Source: SZAS-103 sp964640525 (lineage in GTDB: Bacteria > Pseudomonadota > Gammaproteobacteria > Xanthomonadales > Xanthomonadaceae). From it: a stretch of 43,136 nt of DNA. The position numbers and the translations under genes are program-made. Below, in pieces: positions 33,147-42,567 of this stretch. Each line of letters starts with the position of its first letter. The first letter of the stretch is position 1. Location of the stretch: assembly GCA_964640525.1 (NCBI GenBank), contig CAZXGS010000022.1, forward strand, positions 1-43,136, written 5' to 3'. The notes under the pieces were generated by a model. That model was given only the letters and a program-made list of their open reading frames with translations, was not told the DNA's origin and did not search any database.

Positions 33147-33245
33147 GTTTCCTGCAGACCTTGAGGTGGCGGAAGCTGGCTCGTGTCGTCACGCCTGGAC
33201 GTCGAACCTTCGCGAACCCCTGAAATGAACTTGCAGCCAGTCAAG

Positions 33246-33321
<76 letters not shown>

Positions 33322-33401
33322 ACGTGCTGGCGAACGGCCATTGTAGCGGGCGCTTCAGAGCGCAGTCAACAAGATTGGTTGGACTGTCCGGGCGCAGTCT
33401 T

Positions 33402-33530
33402 GCATGGCGCGCCGGCTGGACCAATGCAGACGTGGCCGCACGCCGCGTGCGCCTGTTCCCGCCTCGCGCGGGTGAAGACTCGACACGCACCGCCGAGGCC
33501 GTTCGCACGCAAGCGACGGCAGGCTTGCCT
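33402..33530 (+). pseudogene. Decayed fragment of a RAYT transposase
   Basis: Plus-strand translation AWRAGWTNADVAARRVRLFPP lines up with AWQAEWTDADVAARWVRLFPP of the intact RAYT (about codons 85-105), followed by a diverged charged segment. No start, HxH or catalytic Tyr part is present. A relic next to the tRNA pair. Confidence 0.7.
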
Positions 33531-33553
33531 TGTGGGCGCATGCCGCCCGGTTC

Positions 33554-34852
33554 TCAGCTCGCCACTCCGGCATCGGCCGCGCACAGCACGCGGTCGCGCC
33601 CGGTTTGCTTGGCGTGATAGAGCGCCGCGTCGGCGGCGCGCAACTGCTGCGCGGGATCGCCATTGGGTGCCTTGGCAACCCCGGCGCTGAACGTGAACGG
33701 CGGCAAGCCGACCCGCCCGCAAGCTGCCGGCAGTTCTGCGCGGCAGGCCTGGAGCAGCCCGACCGCCGCATCCTGAGCCAGGCCCGGCAGGATCAACAGG
33801 AACTCCTCGCCACCATAACGACACAGCATGTCGGTTCGGCGGATGCGCCCACGCAGCACGTCCACCAGGAGCTTGAGTGCGCGATCGCCCACCTCATGAC
33901 CATGGCCGTCGTTGATCTTCTTGAAGTAGTCGATGTCCAGCATCGCCAGCACGTAGGCTTCCGAACCCTTGGCCAGCTCGGCCAGACGTGCCTCGCCGCT
34001 GCGCCGGTTGGCGGCGCCGGTGAGCGGATCGGTTGCCGCTTCGCGTGCGGATGCGGAGATCGAACGCACCACCGCCAAGCGCGCGCCGACATGGTGGGCG
34101 GCGGTGTTGAGCGATTGCAGCATCCGGAACAGGTCCGGGTCGCCTGCAGGCCCAAGCGCGCGCAGGACACCAACGCCGGTGCCGGCGACGGTGATGGGCG
34201 TGCAGGCTGCCGCGCAACTGGCTGCCATCGGGCCACGCATTCCCCGACACGCGCTCAGGGTGAGACTGTCCTCGAACACGGTACCCATGCCACGGCGCAC
34301 GGCCGGACAGTCGGTCGGGCGCTCCACATAGCAACGGCCCTCATCGTTGGTCCAGCCCTCGACCACGTCGTGGCGCATGGTGGATTCGGGTGTGTCGGCG
34401 AGCAACATCTGCACCGGTGCCCCGTCGGCGGCCAGGCTCATCGCCTGGCGTGCGATGCGCATCACCGATTCCTCATCCTCGGCCATGTCGAGCGCCGCGG
34501 TCAGCCGCACGTTCAGATCATGCGCGCGCAAGCGTTCATGCAAGGTGGCCATTTCACGATCCACGGATTCCCGCGCATCGCGCGCTTCACGGCGCATCGG
34601 TGCGCACAGGAAGAACCAGACCGGCGGCGCCGTGACCAGCAGCAGCAGGCCCATGTCGATGGCCAGTCGCCACGGGATGGCCAGGTGCGCCCATGGCGCC
34701 AGCAGCACCATGCTCAGGACGGGATAGACGACTGCGATCGACACCACCGTGAGCCAGAATCTGCGATCGCCGCGCGATCCGTTCGCCTCCGCTGCGCTGG
34801 GCGAGGCCGGCGCGCTCGCAAGATTCTGTGTCGCCAGATCGATCTTGTTCAT
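33554..34852 (-). CDS. Membrane-anchored diguanylate cyclase (TM-GAF-GGDEF)
   Basis: 432 residues. Two hydrophobic helices (about 32-54 and 62-84), then a helical linker and a GAF-like domain (about 115-262) with six Cys (174, 182, 202, 213, 217 and nearby), and a GGDEF domain with intact GGEEF (347-351) and inhibitory-site RxxD (338-341). Likely makes c-di-GMP with product inhibition. The Cys-rich GAF could sense redox state or metal. ATG at 34852 overlaps the stop of a 33-codon ORF. An FNR-like box lies about 240 nt upstream, so oxygen-linked expression is possible. Confidence 0.92.
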   Translation of the reverse strand: MNKIDLATQNLASAPASPSAAEANGSRGDRRFWLTVVSIAVVYPVLSMVLLAPWAHLAIPWRLAIDMGLLLLVTAPPVWFFLCAPMRREARDARESVDREMATLHERLRAHDLNVRLTAALDMAEDEESVMRIARQAMSLAADGAPVQMLLADTPESTMRHDVVEGWTNDEGRCYVERPTDCPAVRRGMGTVFEDSLTLSACRGMRGPMAASCAAACTPITVAGTGVGVLRALGPAGDPDLFRMLQSLNTAAHHVGARLAVVRSISASAREAATDPLTGAANRRSGEARLAELAKGSEAYVLAMLDIDYFKKINDGHGHEVGDRALKLLVDVLRGRIRRTDMLCRYGGEEFLLILPGLAQDAAVGLLQACRAELPAACGRVGLPPFTFSAGVAKAPNGDPAQQLRAADAALYHAKQTGRDRVLCAADAGVAS

Positions 34853-34950
34853 GCGTATTCCCCCGTGATGCGGCCCATGCCTGTGCAGGCACGGGATGTG
34901 CCACCAAGGCAGCGATGCGATGCATTCACGTCATTGCATGCCTTGCTCAT
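34849..34950 (-). CDS. Short ORF (33 aa) overlapping the diguanylate cyclase start
   Basis: MSKACNDVNASH... to ...GRITGEYA, 33 codons. It is preceded by AGGAG seven bases before its ATG (34950), a far better ribosome site than the cyclase has, and its TGA overlaps the cyclase ATG (ATGA). It could be a translational coupling leader or a small protein; three Cys (5, 14, 22). No known family. Confidence 0.45.
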   Translation of the reverse strand: MSKACNDVNASHRCLGGTSRACTGMGRITGEYA

Positions 34951-35544
34951 CGCAAGTCTCCTGTCCGCTCCCAGCCGACACACGACCAGCCACGCAACAG
35001 ACGGTGCGTCGCGCGCCCGTCGATGCGCCACGCATTCACGCCATGTCGATGCTCCATGCTTGCGCGGTCTTGTGCCCCGCATCTTGATCCAGATCATTCC
35101 GGAAGGAGCCGGCGCGACGCCCCGCGCATCCCGCTGCGCGTGCGCTCCGGGCGCATCCGCGAGCCCGCGGGGCCACGCCGCAGCGCCGTACATGGCCCTG
35201 GTGTCGTCCTCGCCCACGCGCCCGCGCCTGCAGGCTGAAGAACGGCAACGGGAACGCGAATGCCGCCAGACGGCGCATGCAAAATCCCGTGGTCTTCCCC
35301 CGCGTCGTGCCTGCGGCGCCGCGGCCTTGCCCGCGGCATGCCGAGCATGGCAGGGCCATGGCATGGCTGGCTTGCTCAAACAGGGTCGCCCGGATCCTGC
35401 CGAGGCACGCGATCCGGATTCCCCCTGATCAAAGCGTGACGATCGTTTTGGCGCAAGACACAGACCAAGCCTGTTCCACCTGCTTCCCGCCGACCCAGCT
35501 ACCAGCCCGTTCGGGGCCACGGCTGCGCCCTGCCCCAGGACCCT
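34951..35544. other. Intergenic region between the cyclase leader ORF and radA
   Basis: About 590 bp, containing only the FNR-like box at 35084-35097. A 78-codon plus-strand frame (35192-35428) lacks a ribosome site and known similarity and was not accepted. No RNA gene recognised. Confidence 0.5.
35084..35097. promoter_or_regulatory. FNR/Anr-type box upstream of the leader ORF/diguanylate cyclase
   Basis: TTGATCCAGATCAT matches the consensus at 9 of 10 positions. It is about 140 nt before the 33-codon ORF on the minus strand; no plus-strand gene is well placed to use it. Confidence 0.5.
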
Positions 35545-36939
35545 TCAGGCCCTCGCCTCCCCGTCCTGTGCGACCTCCAGCGCCTGCGCCAGACGCTCCA
35601 CGCCGATCACCTGCATGCCGCCGACCTTGCCCTGCCGGGGCGCGTTCGCCTTCGGCACGATCGCGCGCACGAAGCCGTGCTGGGAGGCTTCCTTCAACCG
35701 CTCCTCGCCGTTGGGCACCGGACGGATCTCGCCGGACAGGCCGACCTCGCCGAAGGCCACGGTCTTGTCCTGCAGTGGCCGGTCGCGCAGCGAGCCGAGC
35801 ACCGCCAGCAGCACCGGCAGGTCGGCCGCGGTCTCCTGCACGCGGATGCCGCCGACCACGTTGACGAACACGTCTTGATCGAACACCGCCACGCCGCCGT
35901 GGCGGTGCAGCACCGCCAGCAACATCGCCAGCCGGTTCTGTTCCAGCCCGAGGGTCACCCGGCGCGGGTTCGACAGCGGCGACTGATCGACCAGTGCCTG
36001 CACCTCCACCAGCAACGGCCGGGTGCCCTCGCGGGTGACCATCACCACGCTGCCGGCCTGCGGCGAGGAGGCGCCGGAAAGGAAGATCGCGGATGGATTG
36101 GGTACCTCGCGCAGGCCCTTGTCGCCCATCGCGAACACGCCCAGTTCGTTGACCGCGCCGAAGCGGTTCTTGAACGCGCGCAGCACGCGCAGGCGCGAGC
36201 CGGTCTCGCCCTCGAAATACAGCACCGCATCGACCATGTGCTCGAGCACGCGCGGGCCGGCGATACCGCCTTCCTTGGTGACATGGCCGACCAGGAACAC
36301 CGAGGTGCCGGTCTGCTTGGCATGGCGGACCAGTCGCGCAGCGGTCTCGCGCACCTGCGACACCGAACCGGGCGCGGCAGCGAGTTGCTCGCTCCACAGG
36401 GTCTGCACCGAGTCGGCGACGACCAGTTTCGGCTTGGCATCCTGCACCGCGGCGAGGATGCGCTCGATGCAGGTCTCGGCCAACGCGTGCAGGCCGTCCA
36501 GCCCCAACCCGAGCCGGCGCCCGCGCGCGGCGACCTGGTTCAGGCTTTCCTCGCCGCTGACGTACAACCCCGGCAAGCGCGGCCCCAACTGCGCTAGCGC
36601 CTGCAACAGCAAGGTGGACTTGCCGATACCCGGGTCGCCGCCGACCAGCACCACCGAACCTTCCACCAGGCCTCCGCCGAGCACCCGATCGAATTCGCCG
36701 ATCCCGGTCAGGGTGCGCGCCTGCTCGGCCGTTTCCACCGATTGCAGCGCCACCACCCTGCCCGCCGGCTCGCCCGCGTAGCCGCTGCGCACGGGTGCGC
36801 GCGCGGCCGCCGGCGTGGCCGCTTCCAGCACCACCTCGGCCAGCGTGTTCCATTCCCCGCATGCCTCGCACTGGCCCTGCCACTTGGCGTGATCGGCGCC
36901 GCACTCGGAGCACACGTAGGCGGTCTTGGCCTTGGCCAT
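35545..36939 (-). CDS. radA: RadA (Sms), DNA repair/recombination branch-migration ATPase
   Basis: 464 residues. N-terminal zinc finger Cys10, Cys13, Cys24, Cys27; Walker A GDPGIGKST (101-109); RadA-specific KNRFG motif (about 254); C-terminal Lon-protease-like domain with EVGLSGEIRPV. Helps process recombination intermediates. ATG at 36939. Stand-alone, 122 nt before the LytTR gene's stop. Confidence 0.96.
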   Translation of the reverse strand: MAKAKTAYVCSECGADHAKWQGQCEACGEWNTLAEVVLEAATPAAARAPVRSGYAGEPAGRVVALQSVETAEQARTLTGIGEFDRVLGGGLVEGSVVLVGGDPGIGKSTLLLQALAQLGPRLPGLYVSGEESLNQVAARGRRLGLGLDGLHALAETCIERILAAVQDAKPKLVVADSVQTLWSEQLAAAPGSVSQVRETAARLVRHAKQTGTSVFLVGHVTKEGGIAGPRVLEHMVDAVLYFEGETGSRLRVLRAFKNRFGAVNELGVFAMGDKGLREVPNPSAIFLSGASSPQAGSVVMVTREGTRPLLVEVQALVDQSPLSNPRRVTLGLEQNRLAMLLAVLHRHGGVAVFDQDVFVNVVGGIRVQETAADLPVLLAVLGSLRDRPLQDKTVAFGEVGLSGEIRPVPNGEERLKEASQHGFVRAIVPKANAPRQGKVGGMQVIGVERLAQALEVAQDGEARA

Positions 36940-37061
36940 GGCGGGTCGGGTCGCAACGGGGGAATGCGCACTGTAGCCGGATTCGGTCGCAGCGCACGCG
37001 CTGCGGGCGTCCGCCGTCGGCTCCCCAACATGCATCGACCTCCGAACGGATCGGTTCGTCG

Positions 37062-37916
37062 TCAGCCTCGCAGCCCTTCGCGGTAGCGGCGGCTGCACGG
37101 CACCCATCCACCCACCCGCAGGTGCAAGCGCGCGTCCCCGCCATCCAGCGGTTCGATCGATGCGATCTGGTCGGCGCGAACGATGTGGCTGCGGTGGACT
37201 CTCACGAACGCGCGCGGGTCGAGCTGCGCCTCGATCGCCGCCATCGTCGAACGCAACGGGTAGGCATGCCCGGCGACGATCAAGTTGACATAGTTGCCGT
37301 TGGCCTCGATGCGCTCGATGTCGTCGGTGGCGATCAGGAACTCGCGGTCGAGTTTGCGCACCAGAAACCGCTCCGGTCGCGCCGGTACCGCTTCGGCCAC
37401 CGCCGGAACGCCGGCATCGGGTACCGCCAGCACCCGCGCCTCGCCGCCCGAGCGCAGCAGCAGATGACGGATCGCCCACGTCACCACGAGGATGTCGACA
37501 TAGGTGCGGATGTCTTTCAGGTACTCGTAGCGCCAGCCCGGCCACCACGGCCCGAAGTCGTAATGCGCGCCCATCTGCCGATAGGCCAGTTCGCGCAAGC
37601 CGACCATGCCGGCGACGTGAACAAGGCTGAACACGACGCTGGCCAACAGATGCAAGGGCACGAGCCAGCGCCAGTAGCCGGCCCGCAGTGGCACCCGTGC
37701 GTAAAACCACAGCACCACCGGAACCAGCAGCAGGATCGTCAACGAACTGGTGATCTCCCAGACCCACGGCTCCCACGCCGCCACACCGGGATGATCGTCG
37801 CGCGCGACCAGCCCGTTGAACACGGTGTTCACCGCCAGCACCAGCGCCCAGACGGCCAACGTCAGCGGGTCGGACCAGCGCAGGCGGTCGCGGGGGGCAG
37901 TCGATGGCGTCGTCAT
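37062..37916 (-). CDS. Membrane-anchored LytTR-family transcription regulator
   Basis: 284 residues. Four hydrophobic helices (about 18-160) followed by a LytTR DNA-binding domain (about 185-282) with FLVRKLDREFLI, IEANGNYVNL, and FVRVHRSHIV motifs. A one-component regulator sitting in the inner membrane; signal unknown. ATG at 37916 chosen because the region further upstream is the shared promoter with the FAD oxidase gene. Divergent from that gene, which it might regulate. Confidence 0.88.
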   Translation of the reverse strand: MTTPSTAPRDRLRWSDPLTLAVWALVLAVNTVFNGLVARDDHPGVAAWEPWVWEITSSLTILLLVPVVLWFYARVPLRAGYWRWLVPLHLLASVVFSLVHVAGMVGLRELAYRQMGAHYDFGPWWPGWRYEYLKDIRTYVDILVVTWAIRHLLLRSGGEARVLAVPDAGVPAVAEAVPARPERFLVRKLDREFLIATDDIERIEANGNYVNLIVAGHAYPLRSTMAAIEAQLDPRAFVRVHRSHIVRADQIASIEPLDGGDARLHLRVGGWVPCSRRYREGLRG

Positions 37917-38058
37917 GGGACGGATTATCGCCGGTTCGCCGTCATGGCCGTCCCTGAAACCCCGGATTTCATCACCGCCTGCCGCGCATTCGTCACTTGC
38001 CGCGTGACCAGGCGGCCCTTTCCACCTGATCCTGCAGGCCCGCCACCGGAATTCACCC

Positions 38059-39846
38059 ATGCGCCGCCGCGACCTGCTCAAATCCGCCCTCGCCCTGCCG
38101 CTGGTCGGCTTGATCCCCACCGGCTGGGCCAAGGCAATGGGTCGCCTGAGCCCATTGCAAGCGCGGGTGCGTCCGGGCGCCGCCGGCTGGCCGGCGGCGG
38201 ACGCTTGGGCGCGGCTGAATCAGGCCGTCGGCGGTCGATTGCTGAAGCTGGAACCGCCATTCGCGCAAGGCGCGGCATCGCCGGCCCTGAAGGAACTGGC
38301 CAATCCGTTCGCGGTGGGCGACGACCCCGCATTGACCCAGACCAGCGGCTGGGCCGATGCCTGGGCTTCGCAGCCCAGCGCCTATGCGGTCGCTGCGGAA
38401 ACCACCGCCGACGCGGTGGCAGCGGTGAACTTCGCGCGCACTCACGACTTGCGATTGGTGGTAAAGGGCGGCGGCCACAGCTACCAGGGCACCTCCGATG
38501 CGCCGGATTCGCTGCTGCTGTGGACGCGCCACATGAACAAGATCAGCTTGCACGACGCCTTCGTCGCGCAGGGTTGTACCGATGCGCCGCAGCACGCCGC
38601 GACGATCGAAGCCGGCGCGATGTGGATCGACGCGTACAACACCGTGACCACCCAGGGCGGCCGCTACGTCCAAGGCGGCGGCTGCACATCGGTGGGGGTG
38701 GCCGGGCTGGTGCAGAGCGGCGGCTTCGGCAGTTTCTCGAAAAACTGGGGCACGGCCGCCTCCAACCTGCTGGAGGCCGAAGTCGTCACTGCCGATGGCC
38801 AGGTGCGCATCGCCAATGCGTGCACGAACCCGGAACTGTTCTGGGGCCTCAAGGGCGGCGGTGGCGGCAGCCTCGGCGTGGTCACGCGACTGACCTTGCG
38901 CACGTTCGAGCTGCCGGAGTTCTTCGGTGGCGTCGGCCTCATCGTCAAAGCCGATACGCCCAGCGCTTACCGCGCCCTGATCGCCGCGGCGGTGGACTTC
39001 TACCAGCGCGCGCTGTTCAACCCGCACTGGGGCGAGCAAATGAAGTTCCACGGCGGCGACACCCTGGACATCTCAATGATGTGCCAGGGCTTGAGCAAGC
39101 AAGAGGCCGAACAAGTCTGGGCGCCGTTCGTGGCGTGGGTGCAGGCGCGCACCGATTGCCGCGTCACCAAGCCGTTCGGGGCCTTGGCGGCACCGGCCCG
39201 CCACCTGTGGGACGCCGAATTCCTGCGCAAGTATGCCGCCAGCATGATCGCGACGGACGACCGGCCGGGCGCACCGCGCGACCACTTTGTGTGGGCCGGC
39301 GACCGCGAGCAGGTCGGCTCGTTCATCCAGGCCTACCAATCGGCGTGGCTACCGGCTTCGCTACTGCAACCGGGCCGCCAGGCGCCACTGGTGGATGCCT
39401 TGTTCGAGGCCGCGCAGCACCAGGGGTTCTCCCTGCACTTCAACAAGGGCCTGGCCGGCGCGCCGGCCGATGCGATCTCCCGCGCCCGCGACACCGCCAC
39501 CCATCCGCAGGTGCTGGACGCCTTCGCGCTGGCCATCAGTGGCAGCAGCGACGTCCCCGCCTTCCCCGGCATGCCGGGCGCAAAGCCCGATCTGGCGATG
39601 GCGAAGCAAATGGCGGCTGCGGTCGGCAAGACCATGGATGCGCTGCGCGCCGTGGCGCCGGATGCCGGCTCCTACGTTTCCGAAAGCGACTACTTCCTGC
39701 GCGACTGGCAGCGTGGCTTCTGGGGCGACAACTACCCGCGTCTCGCCGCGGCCAAGCGCAAGTACGACCCCGACGGGCTGTTTTTCGTTCACCACGGCGT
39801 GGGCAGCGAGGGCTGGAGCGCGGATGGGTTCACGCCAGCGGGCTGA
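38059..39846 (+). CDS. Tat-exported FAD-binding oxidoreductase with berberine-bridge domain
   Basis: 595 residues. Tat-type signal RRRDLLKSALALPLVGL (2-18). FAD-binding PCMH domain with His140 in KGGGHSYQG and Cys209 in GGGCTSVG, the pair that binds FAD bicovalently in BBE-type oxidases. The C-terminal BBE motif NYPRLAAAKRKYDPDGLF is present. Likely oxidises a sugar, alcohol or phenolic substrate in the periplasm using oxygen or another acceptor; the substrate is unknown. Stop overlaps the convergent recJ stop region by 17 nt. Divergent from the LytTR regulator. Confidence 0.9.
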   Translation: MRRRDLLKSALALPLVGLIPTGWAKAMGRLSPLQARVRPGAAGWPAADAWARLNQAVGGRLLKLEPPFAQGAASPALKELANPFAVGDDPALTQTSGWADAWASQPSAYAVAAETTADAVAAVNFARTHDLRLVVKGGGHSYQGTSDAPDSLLLWTRHMNKISLHDAFVAQGCTDAPQHAATIEAGAMWIDAYNTVTTQGGRYVQGGGCTSVGVAGLVQSGGFGSFSKNWGTAASNLLEAEVVTADGQVRIANACTNPELFWGLKGGGGGSLGVVTRLTLRTFELPEFFGGVGLIVKADTPSAYRALIAAAVDFYQRALFNPHWGEQMKFHGGDTLDISMMCQGLSKQEAEQVWAPFVAWVQARTDCRVTKPFGALAAPARHLWDAEFLRKYAASMIATDDRPGAPRDHFVWAGDREQVGSFIQAYQSAWLPASLLQPGRQAPLVDALFEAAQHQGFSLHFNKGLAGAPADAISRARDTATHPQVLDAFALAISGSSDVPAFPGMPGAKPDLAMAKQMAAAVGKTMDALRAVAPDAGSYVSESDYFLRDWQRGFWGDNYPRLAAAKRKYDPDGLFFVHHGVGSEGWSADGFTPAG

Positions 39847-41623
39847 CCGTGTCGGCCTGCTCACGATGCACCACCAGCAATTGCAGCTGCTCGGCATCAC
39901 GCCAATGGTTCACGTCCAGCCGGTAGGCGATGTGCAAGCGCGCCGGCGGCGGCTGCCCGTGCCAGCCGCCGAACTGGATCGCATCGAATGATTGCCCGCC
40001 GGTTTCCAGTTGCAGCTTGAGATGGCGCTCGCCGACCACGCGCCATTGCGTCACCGCGAACACGCCATCGAACACCGGCTCCGGGTAACCCTGTCCCCAC
40101 GGCCCGCCCTCGCGCAATAGCTGCGCGAGTTCCAGCGTGGCCGCGTCCGCGTCGAGTTCGCCATCGCTCAAAATCACGGAATCGAGCAGTTCCGGCGCGA
40201 TGCGTTCGCGCGCCAACGCATCGAACACCTGCGCGAATGCGGCGATGTTGGCGGGTTCGATGCTCAATCCAGCGGCCATCGCGTGACCACCGAAGCGCAC
40301 CATCAACCCCGGCTGCGCGGCATCGATTTCGGCCAGCGCATCGCGGATGTGGAAACCGGGAATCGAACGCGCCGAACCGCGCCATTGCGCGCCGTCAGGG
40401 CCCGATGGCGCAAACGCGACCGCCGGACGATGCAACTGTTCCTTGAGCTTGGACGCCACCAGCCCGACCACGCCGGGGTGCCACTGCGCATCGTGGACGC
40501 ACACGCCGCACGCCGCCTGATCGACTTGCGCGGCGACCAGGGCGACGGCTTGATCGAGCATCGTGTCCTGCATCTGCCGCCGTTCGCGGTTGATGCCATC
40601 CAGCGTGCGCGCCAGTCCCAGTGCGTGCTCGAAATCATCGGCGAGCAGGCACTCGATGCCGATCGCCATGTCCTCCAGCCGACCGGCCGCGTTGATGCGC
40701 GGGCCGATGGAAAAACCGATGTCGGCCGCGGTGAGCCGCGCCAGCGACCGCCCAGAAACCTCCGCCAGCGCGCGCAATCCCGGCTGGCAGGCGCCGGCGC
40801 GCAGGCGACGCAACCCGGCCGCGACCAGCGCACGATTATTGGCATCCAGCGCCACCATGTCGGCCACCGTGCCCACCGCAACCAGATCGAGCAACACGCG
40901 CAGATCAGGCTCTGGGCGTGTGGCATCGAACCAGCCGGCATCGCGCAGGCGCTGGCGAGTCGCAAGCAACAGGTAGAACAACACGCCGACGCCGGCCAGC
41001 GCCTTGCTGGCGAATGCCGCGTTGGCACGCACCGCCTGCACGCATTCGTCGCACTGCGCCAGCCCGTGTCGGCAGCGCTCGAACGCGAGCAGATTCGGAT
41101 CGACGATGGCGTCGGCACACGGCAGCGTAGGCCCAGGCAGGTGATGATCGGTGACCAGCACCTGCCAGCCGCGCGCCTTGGCCGCGGCGACGCCGGCGAT
41201 GCAGGCGATGCCGTGATCCACGGTCACCACCAGTTCCGGGCGCAGCGGCGCCATTGCATCCACCAACGTTGGCGTCAGGCCATAGCCATGCACCATCCGG
41301 TTTGGCACCTGGTACGTCACGTGACCTGCGCCGAGCCCGCGCAGGCCGCGCACGCCAACCGCGACACCGGTCGCGCCGTCGCAATCGAAATCGCCGGCCA
41401 CGACGATGCGGCGTTGCTCGCGGATGGCTTGCGCGAGCAACGCGCTGGCCGCGTCCATCCCGCCCAGCGACGCCGGTGGCAACAGATCGGCGAGCTTCGG
41501 TTGCGCGTCCTGCAAGCCGTGAACGCCGCGCGCGGCATACACCCGGCAAAGCACTGGATGCACGGACTCGGGCCAGGCGCCGAACGCAGGCGTGTCGCGA
41601 CGAACGATGCGCGCCGTGGTCAT
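39830..41623 (-). CDS. recJ: RecJ single-stranded-DNA-specific 5'-3' exonuclease, with Cys/His insert
   Basis: 597 residues, near the usual 560-580. DHH phosphoesterase motifs: VVAGDFDCDGATG (74-86), DHG (136-138), DHH (159-161); DHHA1 domain with GGHAMAAGLS; OB-like C-terminus. Residues about 180-204 carry extra sequence before the usual FASKALAGVG, with C184, H186, C191 and C194 (CxHx4CxxC), which could bind metal; I recall no such insert in E. coli RecJ. ATG at 41623. 13 nt before it lies the COG4255 gene, in a run with greA. Confidence 0.95.
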   Translation of the reverse strand: MTTARIVRRDTPAFGAWPESVHPVLCRVYAARGVHGLQDAQPKLADLLPPASLGGMDAASALLAQAIREQRRIVVAGDFDCDGATGVAVGVRGLRGLGAGHVTYQVPNRMVHGYGLTPTLVDAMAPLRPELVVTVDHGIACIAGVAAAKARGWQVLVTDHHLPGPTLPCADAIVDPNLLAFERCRHGLAQCDECVQAVRANAAFASKALAGVGVLFYLLLATRQRLRDAGWFDATRPEPDLRVLLDLVAVGTVADMVALDANNRALVAAGLRRLRAGACQPGLRALAEVSGRSLARLTAADIGFSIGPRINAAGRLEDMAIGIECLLADDFEHALGLARTLDGINRERRQMQDTMLDQAVALVAAQVDQAACGVCVHDAQWHPGVVGLVASKLKEQLHRPAVAFAPSGPDGAQWRGSARSIPGFHIRDALAEIDAAQPGLMVRFGGHAMAAGLSIEPANIAAFAQVFDALARERIAPELLDSVILSDGELDADAATLELAQLLREGGPWGQGYPEPVFDGVFAVTQWRVVGERHLKLQLETGGQSFDAIQFGGWHGQPPPARLHIAYRLDVNHWRDAEQLQLLVVHREQADTVSPLA

Positions 41624-41636
41624 CCCAGCATCACCC

Positions 41637-42566
41637 TCACGCGAGTCCGGCCCATGCACGCCGCCAGAACCGCCAGCGCTGCGCACGGCGGATCGCGAAC
41701 TGCGCGCCGTCGGCGAAGTCCAGGTGCAGATCGTCGTGTCCACGCATCGACGCGAACACCGGCGTGATCCAGTCGCGCATCAATGCGGACAGATCGCGCG
41801 CCGCGCGCAGATCGACCACGCTCGGCGAATCGCGCAGAGCCGAGTCGTATCGCGTCGGCAGCGGCCTTGCGGCGGCTTGCCCGATCTTCAGCAGCCCGTG
41901 CACGACCACGTCGTCGCTGTACAAGACGCCATCGGCACGCACGAAGTCTGGCAGCACGCCCCCGCCCCAGAACCACAGCGAGTTCACCGGCGGTTGGCCC
42001 TGCGCCATGCGCTGCGCGTTCAGCGGATGGTTGTGCAAGATCACCTGCGCCTCGTTGAGCAAGCGCCGCCAGCGTCGCCCAGCGTCGCCTTGCGGCAGGT
42101 GTTCGACGAGGTCGTCGCCGAGCACGTCCTCGGGCGGTGCGAACTCCGGCAGCTTCGACTCGCGCGGCAGCATCAGGTACCAGCGCGACGGGACGGGCGC
42201 GGAGATCGGAAAGCCCTCGTCGCCGAACAGCGAGCGCAGCGGCGCGATCAGCGCCTGCGCATCGTCAGGCGTCAAACCCATTTCGCCGCAGGCGAGCATG
42301 CGCCCGCCGTTGATGTCGGCTTGCACCCAGCACGGGTCGGCACGCAACCATGCCTGCTGCTCGGCGCCCGGCGCATCGAGGTTGCGGGTGATCGCGGCCA
42401 CCGGCGCCTGCGCGGGAATCGCCTGCACATGACGCTGGATCTGCGCCTTGCGACCGGCATCGGTCTGCTTGTGATCGGCGCGCGCCAGCCACTTGCCCAG
42501 ATCCATTGGCAGCGGCTGGCCAGCGAAACGCTCGCGCGCCGGCAGCAGCAGGGTCAGGCGGAGCAT
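41637..42566 (-). CDS. COG4255-type conserved protein (phosphoglycerate-mutase-like annotation)
   Basis: 309 residues, soluble. Contains LLNEAQVILHNHPLNAQR and PVNSLWFWGGG (about 175-215), conserved in the family often found beside recJ in Xanthomonadales and relatives and annotated as a phosphoglycerate-mutase-like or regulatory protein. I see no complete mutase active site, so the catalytic role is unsupported. ATG at 42566, one base after the greA stop; 13 nt before recJ. Same transcript as greA and recJ. Confidence 0.75.
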   Translation of the reverse strand: MLRLTLLLPARERFAGQPLPMDLGKWLARADHKQTDAGRKAQIQRHVQAIPAQAPVAAITRNLDAPGAEQQAWLRADPCWVQADINGGRMLACGEMGLTPDDAQALIAPLRSLFGDEGFPISAPVPSRWYLMLPRESKLPEFAPPEDVLGDDLVEHLPQGDAGRRWRRLLNEAQVILHNHPLNAQRMAQGQPPVNSLWFWGGGVLPDFVRADGVLYSDDVVVHGLLKIGQAAARPLPTRYDSALRDSPSVVDLRAARDLSALMRDWITPVFASMRGHDDLHLDFADGAQFAIRRAQRWRFWRRAWAGLA

Positions 42567-42567
42567 G

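Noticed and set aside
35192..35428. 78-codon plus-strand ORF downstream of the FNR-like box at 35084
   Set aside because: No ribosome site before its ATG, Arg/Ala-rich composition typical of non-coding high-GC frames, no recognisable motif.
33530..35428. 632-codon plus-strand open frame opposite the diguanylate cyclase
   Set aside because: Antisense shadow of a gene with clear GGEEF, RxxD and membrane segments; translation is His/Gln/Arg-rich.
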